This document shows positions 28,226 through 37,091 of a stretch of DNA of 44,060 nt, piece by piece (position 1 is the stretch's first letter; each line of letters starts with the position of its first letter). Origin of the DNA: Candidatus Desulfatibia profunda (GTDB lineage: Bacteria > Desulfobacterota > Desulfobacteria > Desulfobacterales > UBA11574). The stretch is from positions 1-44,060 of the forward strand of contig JACNJH010000113.1 of assembly GCA_014382665.1 (NCBI GenBank). The letters are read 5' to 3'. The position numbers and the translations under genes are program-made. The notes beneath the pieces are model-generated. The model saw only the letters and a list, made by a program, of their open reading frames with translations. It searched no databases and was not told where the DNA came from.

Positions 28226-29443
28226 ATGCGACAATTAATCACTACAAACCTTGTGAAAATCGGGAAGGGTTTGTCAATCGGCGACCTGCGGGCGCTGGCC
28301 ATATCCGAGCCTGAACTGTTCGTTGCGAAAATTCAGCAGGGCGCGGATGACGGCCATATTCGGCTGGAAAAGCTGAAAGACCTTAGATCTCTTTATCTGG
28401 GATTGTGCGATATCGAGGTGCCGGTGATGGCTGATGTTAATGGCGTTATAAGGTCGATCACGACTTCCGCTTTTCCGGTGCTGACCGGTACGGCTACTAT
28501 TGCCCAGGTTAACGATGCTTATATGGCTGTCGAAACCATTGGCCAGGACCTTGTAACCGATTTCGACGACTCAAAAAAAGTCACAACTATTGCCCAGGTC
28601 AACCCGATGGATAATCAGGTTGATGAAGTTAAGGAAAAAGGAGACTTCCCCGAGATCGGCGTTGATGAGGAAAAAGTCGAGATTCGCCACAGAAAGAATG
28701 GCCGGAAAATTACTTTTTCCGTTGAGTCGATTCTTGAAAATCAGCTTGCCGACATCGTTTCTAGGGCTAATGCTCTTGGAGAGTTCGCGGCTGATGCCAT
28801 TGAAGTACAAACCTTAAAAAGGGTAACGGATTATGACGGTTCGCAATCTACCCCGGCTGAACCATATGTTTATCGGCCCAACGGAACTGGTACGGCCATT
28901 TTTAGCGCCACTGCAAACACACCCGGCACCAGGGCTCCCAGCGGAACCCGGATCAATTCAAACGCTTTTGTAGATGAGTCTGATCTTGAAAACGCGCGGG
29001 TACGCATGGCCACCATGAAGAATCAGTCCGGTTCGAGAATCACGATTCCGAGATCACTGATTCAGATTCTGGTTCCTGATGCGCTTCTCGGTGCGGTTTC
29101 CAAAGTTCTGAACTCTGAATATGTACCCGGTGTTGAAAATGAGCTTTCTAACTGGGGACCGCGCGGTCGTTTTAACATCCCTGCGGTTCGGTTGCTTTCA
29201 AGCCCAAAGCTCGACGATCTTTCTGCAGCAACCTGGTATTACGGCGCGTTTAAAAAGCAATACAAACGGAAATGGAAAATGCGGTTTGAGTATGTGACCC
29301 TTGGGACAGACACCCAGGCTTATCTTAACAGTCAGATTGCTTTTCAAGCACGCCTTGCCTACGACGTTGAAATCGGAGCAACGGATTATATTTTTGTACT
29401 CCAGAATTTGGCAGCAACAACTTCTCCTGCCGATGGCGGATAA
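28226..29443 (+). CDS. Major capsid protein
   Basis: A 405-residue protein in the position of the major capsid protein with HK97-fold style features: an N-terminal helical arm, a long acidic loop (DEVKEKGDFPEIGVDEEKVE), an FSVESILENQLADIV spine helix and a C-terminal KKQYKRKWKMRFEYVTLGTD strand. GGAGG precedes ATG 28226 with good spacing. The next gene is an HNH inserted before the connector genes. High expression would be expected. Confidence 0.8.
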   Translation: MRQLITTNLVKIGKGLSIGDLRALAISEPELFVAKIQQGADDGHIRLEKLKDLRSLYLGLCDIEVPVMADVNGVIRSITTSAFPVLTGTATIAQVNDAYMAVETIGQDLVTDFDDSKKVTTIAQVNPMDNQVDEVKEKGDFPEIGVDEEKVEIRHRKNGRKITFSVESILENQLADIVSRANALGEFAADAIEVQTLKRVTDYDGSQSTPAEPYVYRPNGTGTAIFSATANTPGTRAPSGTRINSNAFVDESDLENARVRMATMKNQSGSRITIPRSLIQILVPDALLGAVSKVLNSEYVPGVENELSNWGPRGRFNIPAVRLLSSPKLDDLSAATWYYGAFKKQYKRKWKMRFEYVTLGTDTQAYLNSQIAFQARLAYDVEIGATDYIFVLQNLAATTSPADGG

Positions 29444-29455
29444 GGAAGAAAAATT

Positions 29456-29998
29456 ATGCCTGTTGAATGTATTTGTATCCAATGTGGGTTGCAATTTTTT
29501 ATAAAGCCTTCTGGCCCCAAGAGAGGAAGGGGCAAGTTTTGTTCTCGTCTTTGCCAAGGCAAGTATCATTTTGCGGGTGAACGAAACCCCAAATATAAAG
29601 CTGCCGTTAAATCTGTTTTTTGCTTGCAATGCAATAAAATGTTTGGAGTTTATGCAAGCCGAATAAAAAATGGTGGCGGCAAGTTTTGTTCATATTTTTG
29701 TAAATTTAAGTTTGAAAATTCTGGCGAAAAAAATCATAACTGGAAAGGTGGAAAATTCGCAGCAGATGGCTATATGGCCCTTTCAGGTTATGGCCGAAAA
29801 CGATTATATAAACATACTTTTGTAGCGGAAGCAGTTCTTGGCCGGAGATTAAAGGGTGGTGAAGTTGTTCATCATATTAACGGCAACAAAGGCGACAATA
29901 GAAATTGCAATCTTATTATTTGCGAAAAATCATATCACCATTGGTTGCATCACAGGATGGCAAAGCTATATCAACAGGAACATTTTTCCTATTTTTAA
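29456..29998 (+). CDS. HNH homing endonuclease with zinc fingers, 180 aa
   Basis: Two N-terminal CxxC...FCSxxC fingers (CIQC...FCSRLC, CLQC...FCSYFC) precede an HNH_3-type core: GYMALSGYGRKRLYKHTFVA, VVHHINGNKGDNRNCNLI, and YHHWLHHRM. The finger plus HNH layout is that of free-standing homing endonucleases. It interrupts the compact capsid-connector gene order and is itself AT-richer than its neighbours, consistent with insertion. SD AAGGAAG before ATG 29456. Confidence 0.85.
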   Translation: MPVECICIQCGLQFFIKPSGPKRGRGKFCSRLCQGKYHFAGERNPKYKAAVKSVFCLQCNKMFGVYASRIKNGGGKFCSYFCKFKFENSGEKNHNWKGGKFAADGYMALSGYGRKRLYKHTFVAEAVLGRRLKGGEVVHHINGNKGDNRNCNLIICEKSYHHWLHHRMAKLYQQEHFSYF

Positions 29999-30010
29999 TG
30001 GAGGTTTAAA

Positions 30011-30321
30011 ATGAAAAAGTTTAAATATTTGCAGTTGGCGCCAAAACTCATAGCGTAGTAATCCAGGTTGCTGATCCTGGCGCTACTGCTCCCACAACAC
30101 TATATGATATCACCCTTACGGATTCTGATGGTGTAGACATTATGGGCGGCGAGCTTGCGGATCGGCATACCTCTAATTCTGAGCAGGCGTTTCCATTAAT
30201 GAGCGGTTCGACTGATTTCTTTGGCGGGCGCTTTGTGGCAGGAGTCCTAACACTAAACGTTACCAATAATTCCGTAAACAGCGCAACTGGAACAGTGGTT
30301 ATTTATATCTCAAACGAGTGA
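30011..30321 (+). pseudogene. Small structural gene with a one-base frameshift near its start
   Basis: ATG 30011 has GGAGG upstream, but its frame stops after 15 codons. The downstream sequence to TGA 30321 encodes a good 90-plus-residue structural-type protein (THSVVIQVADPGATAPTTLY; VLTLNVTNNSVNSATGTVVI) with no start codon. One extra A in the AAA run at 30023-30025 would join the parts into MKKFKIFAVGAKTHSVV. So either one base was lost (in the phage or in the assembly) or transcriptional slippage restores the frame. It lies just after the homing endonuclease. Confidence 0.55.
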
Positions 30322-30324
30322 TCT

Positions 30325-30651
30325 ATGACATTTTCATCCCAACTTACCACTGATTTGGCGGTATTTTTTAATACTGACGAATTTGCCGAAACGGTGACTT
30401 ATACGGCGACCGGCGGAGTAGCGGCGAGCATAACGGCGATTGTAACCCGGGAAGGTGAAGGTCAAGAGCCGTATGTACGCGGGATATTTACCGCAACCGC
30501 CCTTGCGTTGGTAAAGAAGTCCGACGTTGCTACCCCACGCCATGGCGATACCTATGCTTTTGATTCTCAAACATGGGAACACGATCCAGGACGCGGGGTT
30601 GTTTATGAAGATGCACAGCTTCATGAAGTGGCTTTAAGGCGGGTTGACTGA
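30325..30651 (+). CDS. Head-tail connector, lambda FII-like, 108 aa
   Basis: A beta-rich 108-residue protein (AETVTYTATGGVAASITAIV; TPRHGDTYAFDSQTWEHDPG) ending in EVALRRVD. This length and pattern match head-tail joining proteins of the lambda gpFII family that provide the interface for tail attachment. It sits between the decoration/capsid block and the gpZ-like gene. 1-nt overlap with the next gene. Confidence 0.65.
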   Translation: MTFSSQLTTDLAVFFNTDEFAETVTYTATGGVAASITAIVTREGEGQEPYVRGIFTATALALVKKSDVATPRHGDTYAFDSQTWEHDPGRGVVYEDAQLHEVALRRVD

Positions 30652-31163
30652 TGATCAGTATTAAAATCGACGATAGCCAGATTCAGAAGTTTTTCAAAGA
30701 ATCTCCGAAACGTGCTGAATGGGCGATGAAAGAGGCTTTGTCAATGGCCGGCGGTCATATCCGTAAGGAATTAAAAGCGTATGTCGAAACTCAGACCGCG
30801 GGCATGGCTCCGCTGCATCCTGTAACGCTTAAGGGACGTACTGGAGGGAGTGCTCCTTTGCACAACATAGGCAAGTGGGTTTCGTTTAAATACGGCAAGC
30901 GTGGCGGCGTTCAGCAAGTACAAATTGGATGGCTCGGGAAAGGGCAACCGACTTTAATCAGGAAATTGTTTTATGGGAAGCGATTCAGGGCGACCGATAG
31001 GATTCGGGCCTTGTTTCATAGGCGTGGAGTGCATTTAAAGAAAAACACTCGGATGTTGGAAGTTCCGCCACGACCGGCGCTTGATGCGTTTTGGACAAGG
31101 AAGTCAAAAGAAATTCCGGCCTATGTTGAAAGAAACTTTTTTGAAAAGTTTTTTAGGAAATAA
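30651..31163 (+). CDS. Minor tail / tail completion protein, gpZ-like, 170 aa
   Basis: A basic 170-residue protein with helical N-terminal region (ESPKRAEWAMKEALSMAGGH) and TPRPALD-like end (VPPRPALDAFW), the pattern of lambda gpZ and HK97 gp10-type tail completion proteins. These terminate the tail tube and join it to the head. SD weak; starts within the previous stop. Confidence 0.65.
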   Translation: MISIKIDDSQIQKFFKESPKRAEWAMKEALSMAGGHIRKELKAYVETQTAGMAPLHPVTLKGRTGGSAPLHNIGKWVSFKYGKRGGVQQVQIGWLGKGQPTLIRKLFYGKRFRATDRIRALFHRRGVHLKKNTRMLEVPPRPALDAFWTRKSKEIPAYVERNFFEKFFRK

Positions 31164-31168
31164 TAGCC

Positions 31169-32206
31169 ATGAAATTAACAGGCAAAGACGGTGTTTTACG
31201 GGTATTTGATAGTAGCATAAACATCCTTGGCACGGCACCACGGGCAGATGCCACGGTGGATATTGTTACTTGGGACGGTGCGACCACTTGGGCCAACGTT
31301 ACTTCAAACGTAACCGCCGACGATACAGACTATGCAAATAATTTCATCGTTGATAGCACCGGAGCTGTTTTTATCGGATCAACGGTAGCGTTTGCTATGA
31401 TCCAGTTCTTAAAAGGCGGTGGGGCTGATTACGCGGCTGGCACCGGTGCGCTCCTGATGTTCTATTTCGATGGAACCGACTTTTCAAATTCAATTACCGA
31501 TTTCACAGATGGATCAAACGACGGCACAGACTGTTTTGCCCAGGATGGTTATATTGGGTTTAAAATTCCGGCAGACTGGGCACTTGGTGCGGCTACAGCG
31601 GTTTCGGCGAATCTTGATGATAATAAATATTATGTCAAACTAATGACAACCAGCAGCGGCACCACAGACCCGGATGCAGACATACTTTGTCCGGTTGATG
31701 CTCAATTTTTTGAGGTTGCTTTTTCCAATATGGACTTTAACGGGCCAATTGGTAGGAAAAGACAGGAAGAAATTCTGATTCTTAATCGAAGCCGGGCAGA
31801 TGCTAATATGCACTTTATTAAGGGGCCCGATTCTCCGTTATATGAACCCCTCCCGATTTCTTTAAGTTGCGCCCTGGACGACACCCTGAATAAAAATGAT
31901 ATTCAGATTGCAATGGCCTGCGGGGACCCGGATAGCACATACTGGACCGCAACCGGCACTACTGCAAAAGGCACGACTCAGAACGACGGCAGTAATAATA
32001 ATCCGGCCTTTGCGGATTCCAATAAAAAAGCGGTTAATATTCAGATCCTGTTCGGCACTATGGGGATTGGCTGGGCTTATTATGAGACTTATTTTCCGGA
32101 AGATCAAATCACCATTACAGAAGGGGAAAACGAAGTCAATTTAACTGCCAATGGCGGTGTTTTCGGAATTATTAAAATGATCCATGGGTTCGGAGTACGA
32201 TATTAA
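31169..32206 (+). CDS. Tail tube-like protein with N-terminal extra domain, 345 aa
   Basis: The C-terminal 165 residues (GPIGRKRQEEILILNRSRAD; PISLSCALDDTLNKND; NPAFADSNKKAVNIQILFGT) are paralogous to the next protein. The first ~185 residues carry an additional beta-rich domain (VDIVTWDGATTWANVTSNVT; FVDST-like FIVDSTGAVFIG) inserted between strand MKLTGKDGVLRVFDSS and the tube core. It may be the major tail tube protein or a decoration-bearing variant. SD before ATG 31169 is weak. Confidence 0.7.
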   Translation: MKLTGKDGVLRVFDSSINILGTAPRADATVDIVTWDGATTWANVTSNVTADDTDYANNFIVDSTGAVFIGSTVAFAMIQFLKGGGADYAAGTGALLMFYFDGTDFSNSITDFTDGSNDGTDCFAQDGYIGFKIPADWALGAATAVSANLDDNKYYVKLMTTSSGTTDPDADILCPVDAQFFEVAFSNMDFNGPIGRKRQEEILILNRSRADANMHFIKGPDSPLYEPLPISLSCALDDTLNKNDIQIAMACGDPDSTYWTATGTTAKGTTQNDGSNNNPAFADSNKKAVNIQILFGTMGIGWAYYETYFPEDQITITEGENEVNLTANGGVFGIIKMIHGFGVRY

Positions 32207-32231
32207 AGATAATTAACAGGAGGTTTTTAAA

Positions 32232-32819
32232 ATGTCAAAAGTAACTCAGCGGGATGCCAAAATCAGGCTTTATGACAGCACACCTACCACTCCGTGGTTT
32301 TTGGAGTTGGATTTCGACGTCGGTAATTTTACAGGACCTATCGGAACACCGAGGCAAGAAGAGATTCTGGTGCTTAACAGAGGTATCGCCGGTTCCGGGA
32401 TGCATTATATTAAGGGAGATGATCACAAATTAATGGGGCCGGTGCCGATTTCGTTTGGGTACTTCCTTCAGGATGTTGTGCAACAAACTTATTTGATTCA
32501 CTGGATTACCGCCATGAACGATGCTCTTACGCAGACGGTCAATGCGCACACCCTGCAATCCACCCATGCCGATTCTAACCGCGACGGATCTACTGCCAAC
32601 CCGGCATTTGCCGACACGAATAAATCAACCTGTGACATCTGTTGGTTATCCGATACCGGCGGGACCGACTTCGGCTGGCGATATAATGGTGTATATTTGC
32701 CGTTTGATCAGCAGACATTCGCCGAAGCCGAAGCGGACATTATACTTTCACTCAATGGCCTTTGTTATGGCACAATTACGGCCATAACAGCATTCCCGAC
32801 AGGCGCAACAGTAGAATAA
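32232..32819 (+). CDS. Tail tube protein, paralogue of its neighbour, 195 aa
   Basis: A 195-residue protein with the compact tube core: AKIRLYDSTPTTPWFLELDF, GPIGTPRQEEILVLNRGIAG, MHYIKGDDHKLMGPVPISFG, NPAFADTNKSTCDICWLSDT. Shared blocks with the upstream gene show tandem duplication. AGGAGG precedes ATG 32232. One of the pair probably forms the tube, the other a tip or terminal ring. Confidence 0.75.
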   Translation: MSKVTQRDAKIRLYDSTPTTPWFLELDFDVGNFTGPIGTPRQEEILVLNRGIAGSGMHYIKGDDHKLMGPVPISFGYFLQDVVQQTYLIHWITAMNDALTQTVNAHTLQSTHADSNRDGSTANPAFADTNKSTCDICWLSDTGGTDFGWRYNGVYLPFDQQTFAEAEADIILSLNGLCYGTITAITAFPTGATVE

Positions 32820-32831
32820 AAAGGGGGATTT

Positions 32832-33344
32832 GTGGATATCGAAACCATATCGGAATTGATTGCAGAGGGGGCCTTGTTTGATTCAAGGGGTTTTTCCATC
32901 GTTAAGGTGACTAAGGACGGGATCAGTCAGAGTAAAAAGCTACCCATTAAAAGCACCGGAGTTGCCGAATTTCAAGAAAAGCTATCCGGTAAAGCCCCGA
33001 AGCCTCCGAGAACATTCGAACGGATTAAAAAGGATTCGGACGAAGGCCGCAAAATGGGATTAAAACACGATCAAATGATGACCGTGTTTGATGTTACAGA
33101 TGATGAATATGTCAATGCTTTGGAAAAGCACACTCAAGAATTTTTATGGCAAATTGCCATTTTTGCCCTTGATCTTAAATGGAAGAAGGCTGATGGGAAT
33201 GAGGCCAAAACCTTTGACGAAAAAAAAGAGATTCTAAAATCTAACGGCATCACTGGGCATCATGTTGATAAAATTTATAACGACGTGATCCTACTTACCC
33301 AATTTGCGGAGGATAGGCAAGATTTTTTATCAAAGAACTCATAG
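32832..33344 (+). CDS. Tail assembly chaperone (gpG-like), GTG start
   Basis: A 170-residue helical protein between tail tube and tape measure genes, the place of lambda gene G. It begins MDIETISELIAEGALFDSRG and has a helix-rich body (YVNALEKHTQEFLWQIAIFA). GTG 32832 follows AAGGGGG. Near its 3' end a T TTT TTA slippery site allows a -1 shift into a second frame (gpGT-like fusion). These chaperones coat the tape measure during tail assembly and are absent from mature virions. Confidence 0.8.
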   Translation: MDIETISELIAEGALFDSRGFSIVKVTKDGISQSKKLPIKSTGVAEFQEKLSGKAPKPPRTFERIKKDSDEGRKMGLKHDQMMTVFDVTDDEYVNALEKHTQEFLWQIAIFALDLKWKKADGNEAKTFDEKKEILKSNGITGHHVDKIYNDVILLTQFAEDRQDFLSKNS

Positions 33345-33643
33345 GGCTTACGGAAGAAGTTGAAAAGAAATTAGCCTCACTCCAAACCAGCGATAAACGA
33401 ACAGTAACGCCGCTCTATTCCGATGTATTAACCATAAAAGAATATGGCTTAAAACCCTCAGACTGGAAGCGGCTTTCTGTTATAGACCGGAAGATTTTAA
33501 AGTACGCGCGGATAATGGAATATTATTATCTCGAATTTTCACCGGAAAGAATCAAGATGCGAGAGCAAATTAAAAAATCCGAGCATGAACAAAAAATGGC
33601 TAAAATCATGGGCAATATGCCGGCACAGCAAAGGCGATTTTGA
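32832..33643 (+). CDS. Frameshift fusion tail chaperone (gpGT-like), 270 aa
   Basis: 166 zero-frame codons are joined by -1 slippage at 33329 to 104 codons of a second frame with no start of its own: FIKELIGLTEEVEKKLASLQ is preceded by the slip, then LYSDVLTIKEYGLKPSDWKR and MEYYYLEFSPERIKMREQIK, ending just before the tape measure start. The second part is clearly protein-like and fills an otherwise empty 300 bases. The layout equals lambda G/GT. Confidence 0.82.
33323..33329 (+). promoter_or_regulatory. Programmed -1 frameshift site, T TTT TTA
   Basis: In the zero frame the codons are GAT TTT TTA, so TTTTTTA at 33323-33329 is a perfect X XXY YYZ heptamer. After a -1 slip the reading continues from 33329 to TGA 33643. 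Confidence 0.85.
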
Positions 33644-35457
33644 TGGCAGATAAGGAAACAAAGGTAATCGTATCAGCCGATACATCTCGCTATGAGAGAA
33701 GTATGCGTGACGCAAAGTCGGCGAGCGACAAGGCTACCAGTGCTATTAAGCAGGGTTGGGATTCTGTAAAGGGGCCGATGATTGCAGCGGCTGCGGTTAT
33801 CGGTGCAGTCACTTATGCTATGTATAAATGTGTCGAGGCTGCGAATGTCCAGGAGGCTGCTGAGAATCGGCTTGGAGCTGTTTTAAAAGCTACCGGAGGC
33901 GCAGCAGGATATAACCTTGACCAGCTTAAAAAAATGGCATCCGCGATGCAGGCCGTCACAACTGTTGGGGATGAAGTTATTCTGTCCGGTATGGCGATTC
34001 TGGCAACATTCAAGCAAATCCGGGGCGAGGGTTTTGAGCGGACTATGATGGCCGCGGCTGATATGTCAGAAGTCATGCAGCAGGATTTGAAATCGTCTCT
34101 TGTTATGCTCGGCAAGGCCATGAACGATCCGATTGCCAATCTTTCAGCGATGACCCGGGCAGGCGTACAGTTCACGATTCAGCAAAAAGATCAAATCAAG
34201 ACCCTTTGGGAATCCGGCAAAACCGTTGAGGCTCAAAACATTATCCTGAAAGAAATGGAATCCCAGTTCGGAGGCGCAGCCAAAGCGGCCAGGGATGTTT
34301 TCGGCGGGGCTGTTAATGCCGCAAAAGGAGTTTTTGGCGATCTTATAGAAGAAATTGGCTTTGGTATTACCAAAAACGAGGCTTGGATACAACTTGTCAA
34401 AGATACCGAAACAGCCATGAAGGGCGCAATTCAAGCCATTAAAGACAATAAAGACGAGATTAAAAAATGGGCTGATGCCGTGGCCGGTTCGCTCGACGTG
34501 GCCTTAAAACTTGCCGAAGGAATCGCAAAGATAGGGACGGCGGCATATAGGGCGACAAAATATGTTGCCGCGCTGGGCATGTCATTAACAACCGAAGTAG
34601 CGGCGATTGATCTGCTTAATGGCATCGAGGGGGGCGGCGGCAGGTTTAGAGGAAAAGGTGTAACCGGATTATGGGAACCGGAAGTGCCTAAAGTGGGTAG
34701 AGTGGTAGGCGGCGACACAACCAAACCAGATCAGGAGAAATTTGACAAGGAACTTGAACGTATAGTTTCGCAAGAAGAGGAAAAATTCCAAATCGCATTA
34801 TATTCTCAGTCTCGCATGGAAGAATTAATGATGGAATCCGGGGCAAGGATTTCACAGATGGAATATGACCGTAGCCAACGCGAGATTAAAATGGCCAAAG
34901 ACGCTCAAGAGCAAAAGCTGGACTTTTATGAAGCGGCAGCGGGAGGCATATCCAAAACATTTATGCAAATAGCCCAGGCGGGCGGAAAACAATCCAAAAA
35001 AGCATTTGAGGTTTATAAGGCATTTTCATTAGTGGAAGCTACCATCTCTGGATATAAAGCAATCTTGCAAGCTATGTCAGCGTATCCGCCGCCGTATTCA
35101 TTTATTATGGCTGGCATTGCGGGAGCAGCGGCTGCGGTGCAAATAGGATTGATATCATCCGCTCAACCTCCATCATACGACAAGGGCGGTATATCAACTA
35201 CGCCTGGGGTTTATTATGCCGGTGTGCCCGAAGCTCATATACCATTACAGGGCGGCAAAGTCCCTGTCAGCATCGATGGGGGCGGTCAAACTTTTATTAT
35301 CCACATGGATAATCCTGTATTCCAGGATACGGAAACGCAACAAAGGGTGTTTGTTCAAATCGCAGAAGTGGTTGCAAAAAGAGTGGCACCGGGGGCGGTC
35401 GTCCAAAATTATCGAGATGATAAAGAAATTCGTGCAATGGTGAGGGGAAAATTATAA
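33643..35457 (+). CDS. Tape measure protein, 604 aa
   Basis: ATG 33643 is preferred over the TTG three bases earlier. The N-terminal region has TKVIVSADTSRYERSMRDAK and a hydrophobic pair AAAAVIGAVTYAM; the centre is helical and repetitive (KAARDVFGGAVNAAKGVFGD); the C-terminal third has hydrophobic segment MAGIAGAAAAVQIGLISS and a globular end. Tape measures set tail length at about 0.15 nm per residue, predicting a tail near 90 nm. Follows the chaperone fusion with a TGATG overlap. Confidence 0.88.
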   Translation: MADKETKVIVSADTSRYERSMRDAKSASDKATSAIKQGWDSVKGPMIAAAAVIGAVTYAMYKCVEAANVQEAAENRLGAVLKATGGAAGYNLDQLKKMASAMQAVTTVGDEVILSGMAILATFKQIRGEGFERTMMAAADMSEVMQQDLKSSLVMLGKAMNDPIANLSAMTRAGVQFTIQQKDQIKTLWESGKTVEAQNIILKEMESQFGGAAKAARDVFGGAVNAAKGVFGDLIEEIGFGITKNEAWIQLVKDTETAMKGAIQAIKDNKDEIKKWADAVAGSLDVALKLAEGIAKIGTAAYRATKYVAALGMSLTTEVAAIDLLNGIEGGGGRFRGKGVTGLWEPEVPKVGRVVGGDTTKPDQEKFDKELERIVSQEEEKFQIALYSQSRMEELMMESGARISQMEYDRSQREIKMAKDAQEQKLDFYEAAAGGISKTFMQIAQAGGKQSKKAFEVYKAFSLVEATISGYKAILQAMSAYPPPYSFIMAGIAGAAAAVQIGLISSAQPPSYDKGGISTTPGVYYAGVPEAHIPLQGGKVPVSIDGGGQTFIIHMDNPVFQDTETQQRVFVQIAEVVAKRVAPGAVVQNYRDDKEIRAMVRGKL

Positions 35458-35831
35458 TGGCTGCCGATGATTTTAGTTTAATGCCGACGTGGGTATATCC
35501 GGAAGAACCGGAGTATCACAATATTATCACCCCATCTGAATCGATGAAGAAAGAATATTTGAATATAAGCGCAACTCCGACCGAGAAATTTAGGCTGGTT
35601 TTTGAGGGTTTATCAGACGCAAATTTTAAAGTACTTCGGGATCATGTAAAAGGTCGGTATGGGGGATATGATAGCTTTGCCTGGTTAAATGCTTACATAC
35701 CAGCTTATGTTCTGGCGTTTTTGGGATTAACAACAGAAAACCTCACCGGCCGGTGGGTTGACGGATCATTTAAGGCAACCCCGAAAGCAAATTATTTCGA
35801 CGTGGAAATCACTTTTGAAAAGGCGGTATAA
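35457..35831 (+). CDS. Minor tail protein, gpM-like, 124 aa
   Basis: A 124-residue beta-rich protein directly after the tape measure (PEEPEYHNIITPSESMKKEY; FKVLRDHVKGRYGGYDSFAW; ANYFDVEITFEKAV). Position and length match lambda gpM / DUF2460-like distal tail proteins that cap the tube at the tip. 1-nt overlap with the tape measure gene. Confidence 0.7.
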   Translation: MAADDFSLMPTWVYPEEPEYHNIITPSESMKKEYLNISATPTEKFRLVFEGLSDANFKVLRDHVKGRYGGYDSFAWLNAYIPAYVLAFLGLTTENLTGRWVDGSFKATPKANYFDVEITFEKAV

Positions 35832-36695
35832 ATGCCGAAGGCCATTCCAGCAGATGTCGTAACTCAAATGGACGCTGTAGGAAAAAGACCAGTTCTTTTG
35901 CTTGAACTGGGGCTGTCCTCTATCCTTCGTTATGCTGCTTATAAATCAAATATAACGTTTGAGGCTACCACGGGAAACCCCTATACCGCAAAAGCAATTG
36001 AAGTGTCTGGATTAAGTCAATCGCTTGAAGGTCAAATCGGAAGAATTACGATAAAATTCGATAATGTTATGAAGGATATGGCGGCTTATGCTGATCATGA
36101 GGATTTCCGGGGTAAAACATTAATTATAAAAAGAATATACCTTGATTCTATTGTAAACGCTACGGATTACAATGAAGTTTTCAACGGCACCATGGAGCGG
36201 CCAAGCGAGATTGGCCCACAATGGCTTACTGTTACGGCGGTATCTGGCAAGCCGTTAAACCGCAAAGTACATGATTTTGCTTATCAGCGGATGTGTCCGT
36301 GGAGATTTGGCGGGACTGAGTGTAATACTGATGGACTCGCCAACTTAGCTGTTTTAACAGCCAGCGGTACGGCTGACAGCGGATCTACTACAACGCTTGT
36401 TGATAATGCACTTACGCAAGCAAGCGATTTTTGGAATAATGGCGAGATCCAAATCACAAAAAGCAGCGTTGTATATTACAGAACCGTAAAAGATTTCGAT
36501 GCCGGAACTGACACTATAACCCTCGATGTGGAAATGCCTTTTGCGATTGATAATACCTGCACTTATGTCGTCAAAAAAGGGTGTGATCAAATATGGGATA
36601 CGTGCGGGGTATCAAGCGCCTGGGGGCCGAGTGGCGATAACTCTGCAAACTTCGGTGGTTGCATACATGTGAGTTCTAAACAAGATGCGGAATAA
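35832..36695 (+). CDS. Tail tip protein, gpL-like, with probable Fe-S site
   Basis: A 287-residue protein in the gpL position. Four cysteines C155 and C164 (CPWRFGGTEC) and C251 and C258 (CDQIWDTC) keep CX8C and CX6C spacing, the same spacing I recall for lambda gpL, whose C-terminal domain holds a [4Fe-4S] cluster. An extra beta-rich domain of about 85 residues (ASGTADSGSTTTLVDNALTQ) separates the pairs. NFGGCIHV follows. It links tape measure to the central fibre. Confidence 0.8.
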   Translation: MPKAIPADVVTQMDAVGKRPVLLLELGLSSILRYAAYKSNITFEATTGNPYTAKAIEVSGLSQSLEGQIGRITIKFDNVMKDMAAYADHEDFRGKTLIIKRIYLDSIVNATDYNEVFNGTMERPSEIGPQWLTVTAVSGKPLNRKVHDFAYQRMCPWRFGGTECNTDGLANLAVLTASGTADSGSTTTLVDNALTQASDFWNNGEIQITKSSVVYYRTVKDFDAGTDTITLDVEMPFAIDNTCTYVVKKGCDQIWDTCGVSSAWGPSGDNSANFGGCIHVSSKQDAE

Positions 36696-36698
36696 ATT

Positions 36699-37091
36699 AT
36701 GATTAAAAAACTTGAGGCGAAAGAGATAGTTCAAATTTTGGATTTTAGTGATCCCATTGAACAGATATTCCCATGCGATAGGGGAGAGTGGGTTCAATTT
36801 TTGATGCAGAATTTTGAACATCCGGAAATTTTTGTAATTGGGCGTGTTGATAAAGATTTATTAACGGCTTATGCCGTGGTTGCCAATATGGTGGGCAAAC
36901 CGTTAAGCAATGCAGTTTCGATTCTTTTTGCTTCTGAATTGGCGATTGAAGATCAGGAAATCAAAGATAATATTATTTCGTGGGCGAAGGAAAAAGGGGC
37001 TCAAAAAGTAATTTTTCAGGCAAGCGATAGAGCGGATTTGGAAAAAATGAAAGTCGATAAAATTTCTTATGTAGGGCACTGGATAGTGTAA
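36699..37091 (+). CDS. Hypothetical tail-tip protein in gpK position, 130 aa
   Basis: Lambda-type phages usually have an NlpC/P60 peptidase (gpK) here; none of its Cys/His motifs appear. The 130 residues look alpha/beta (LTAYAVVANMVGKPLSNAVS; IISWAKEKGAQKVIFQASDR) and faintly resemble a GNAT fold. It could be a truncated or replaced gpK. Ends overlap the tip gene by 1 nt. The SD is not strong. Confidence 0.5.
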   Translation: MIKKLEAKEIVQILDFSDPIEQIFPCDRGEWVQFLMQNFEHPEIFVIGRVDKDLLTAYAVVANMVGKPLSNAVSILFASELAIEDQEIKDNIISWAKEKGAQKVIFQASDRADLEKMKVDKISYVGHWIV

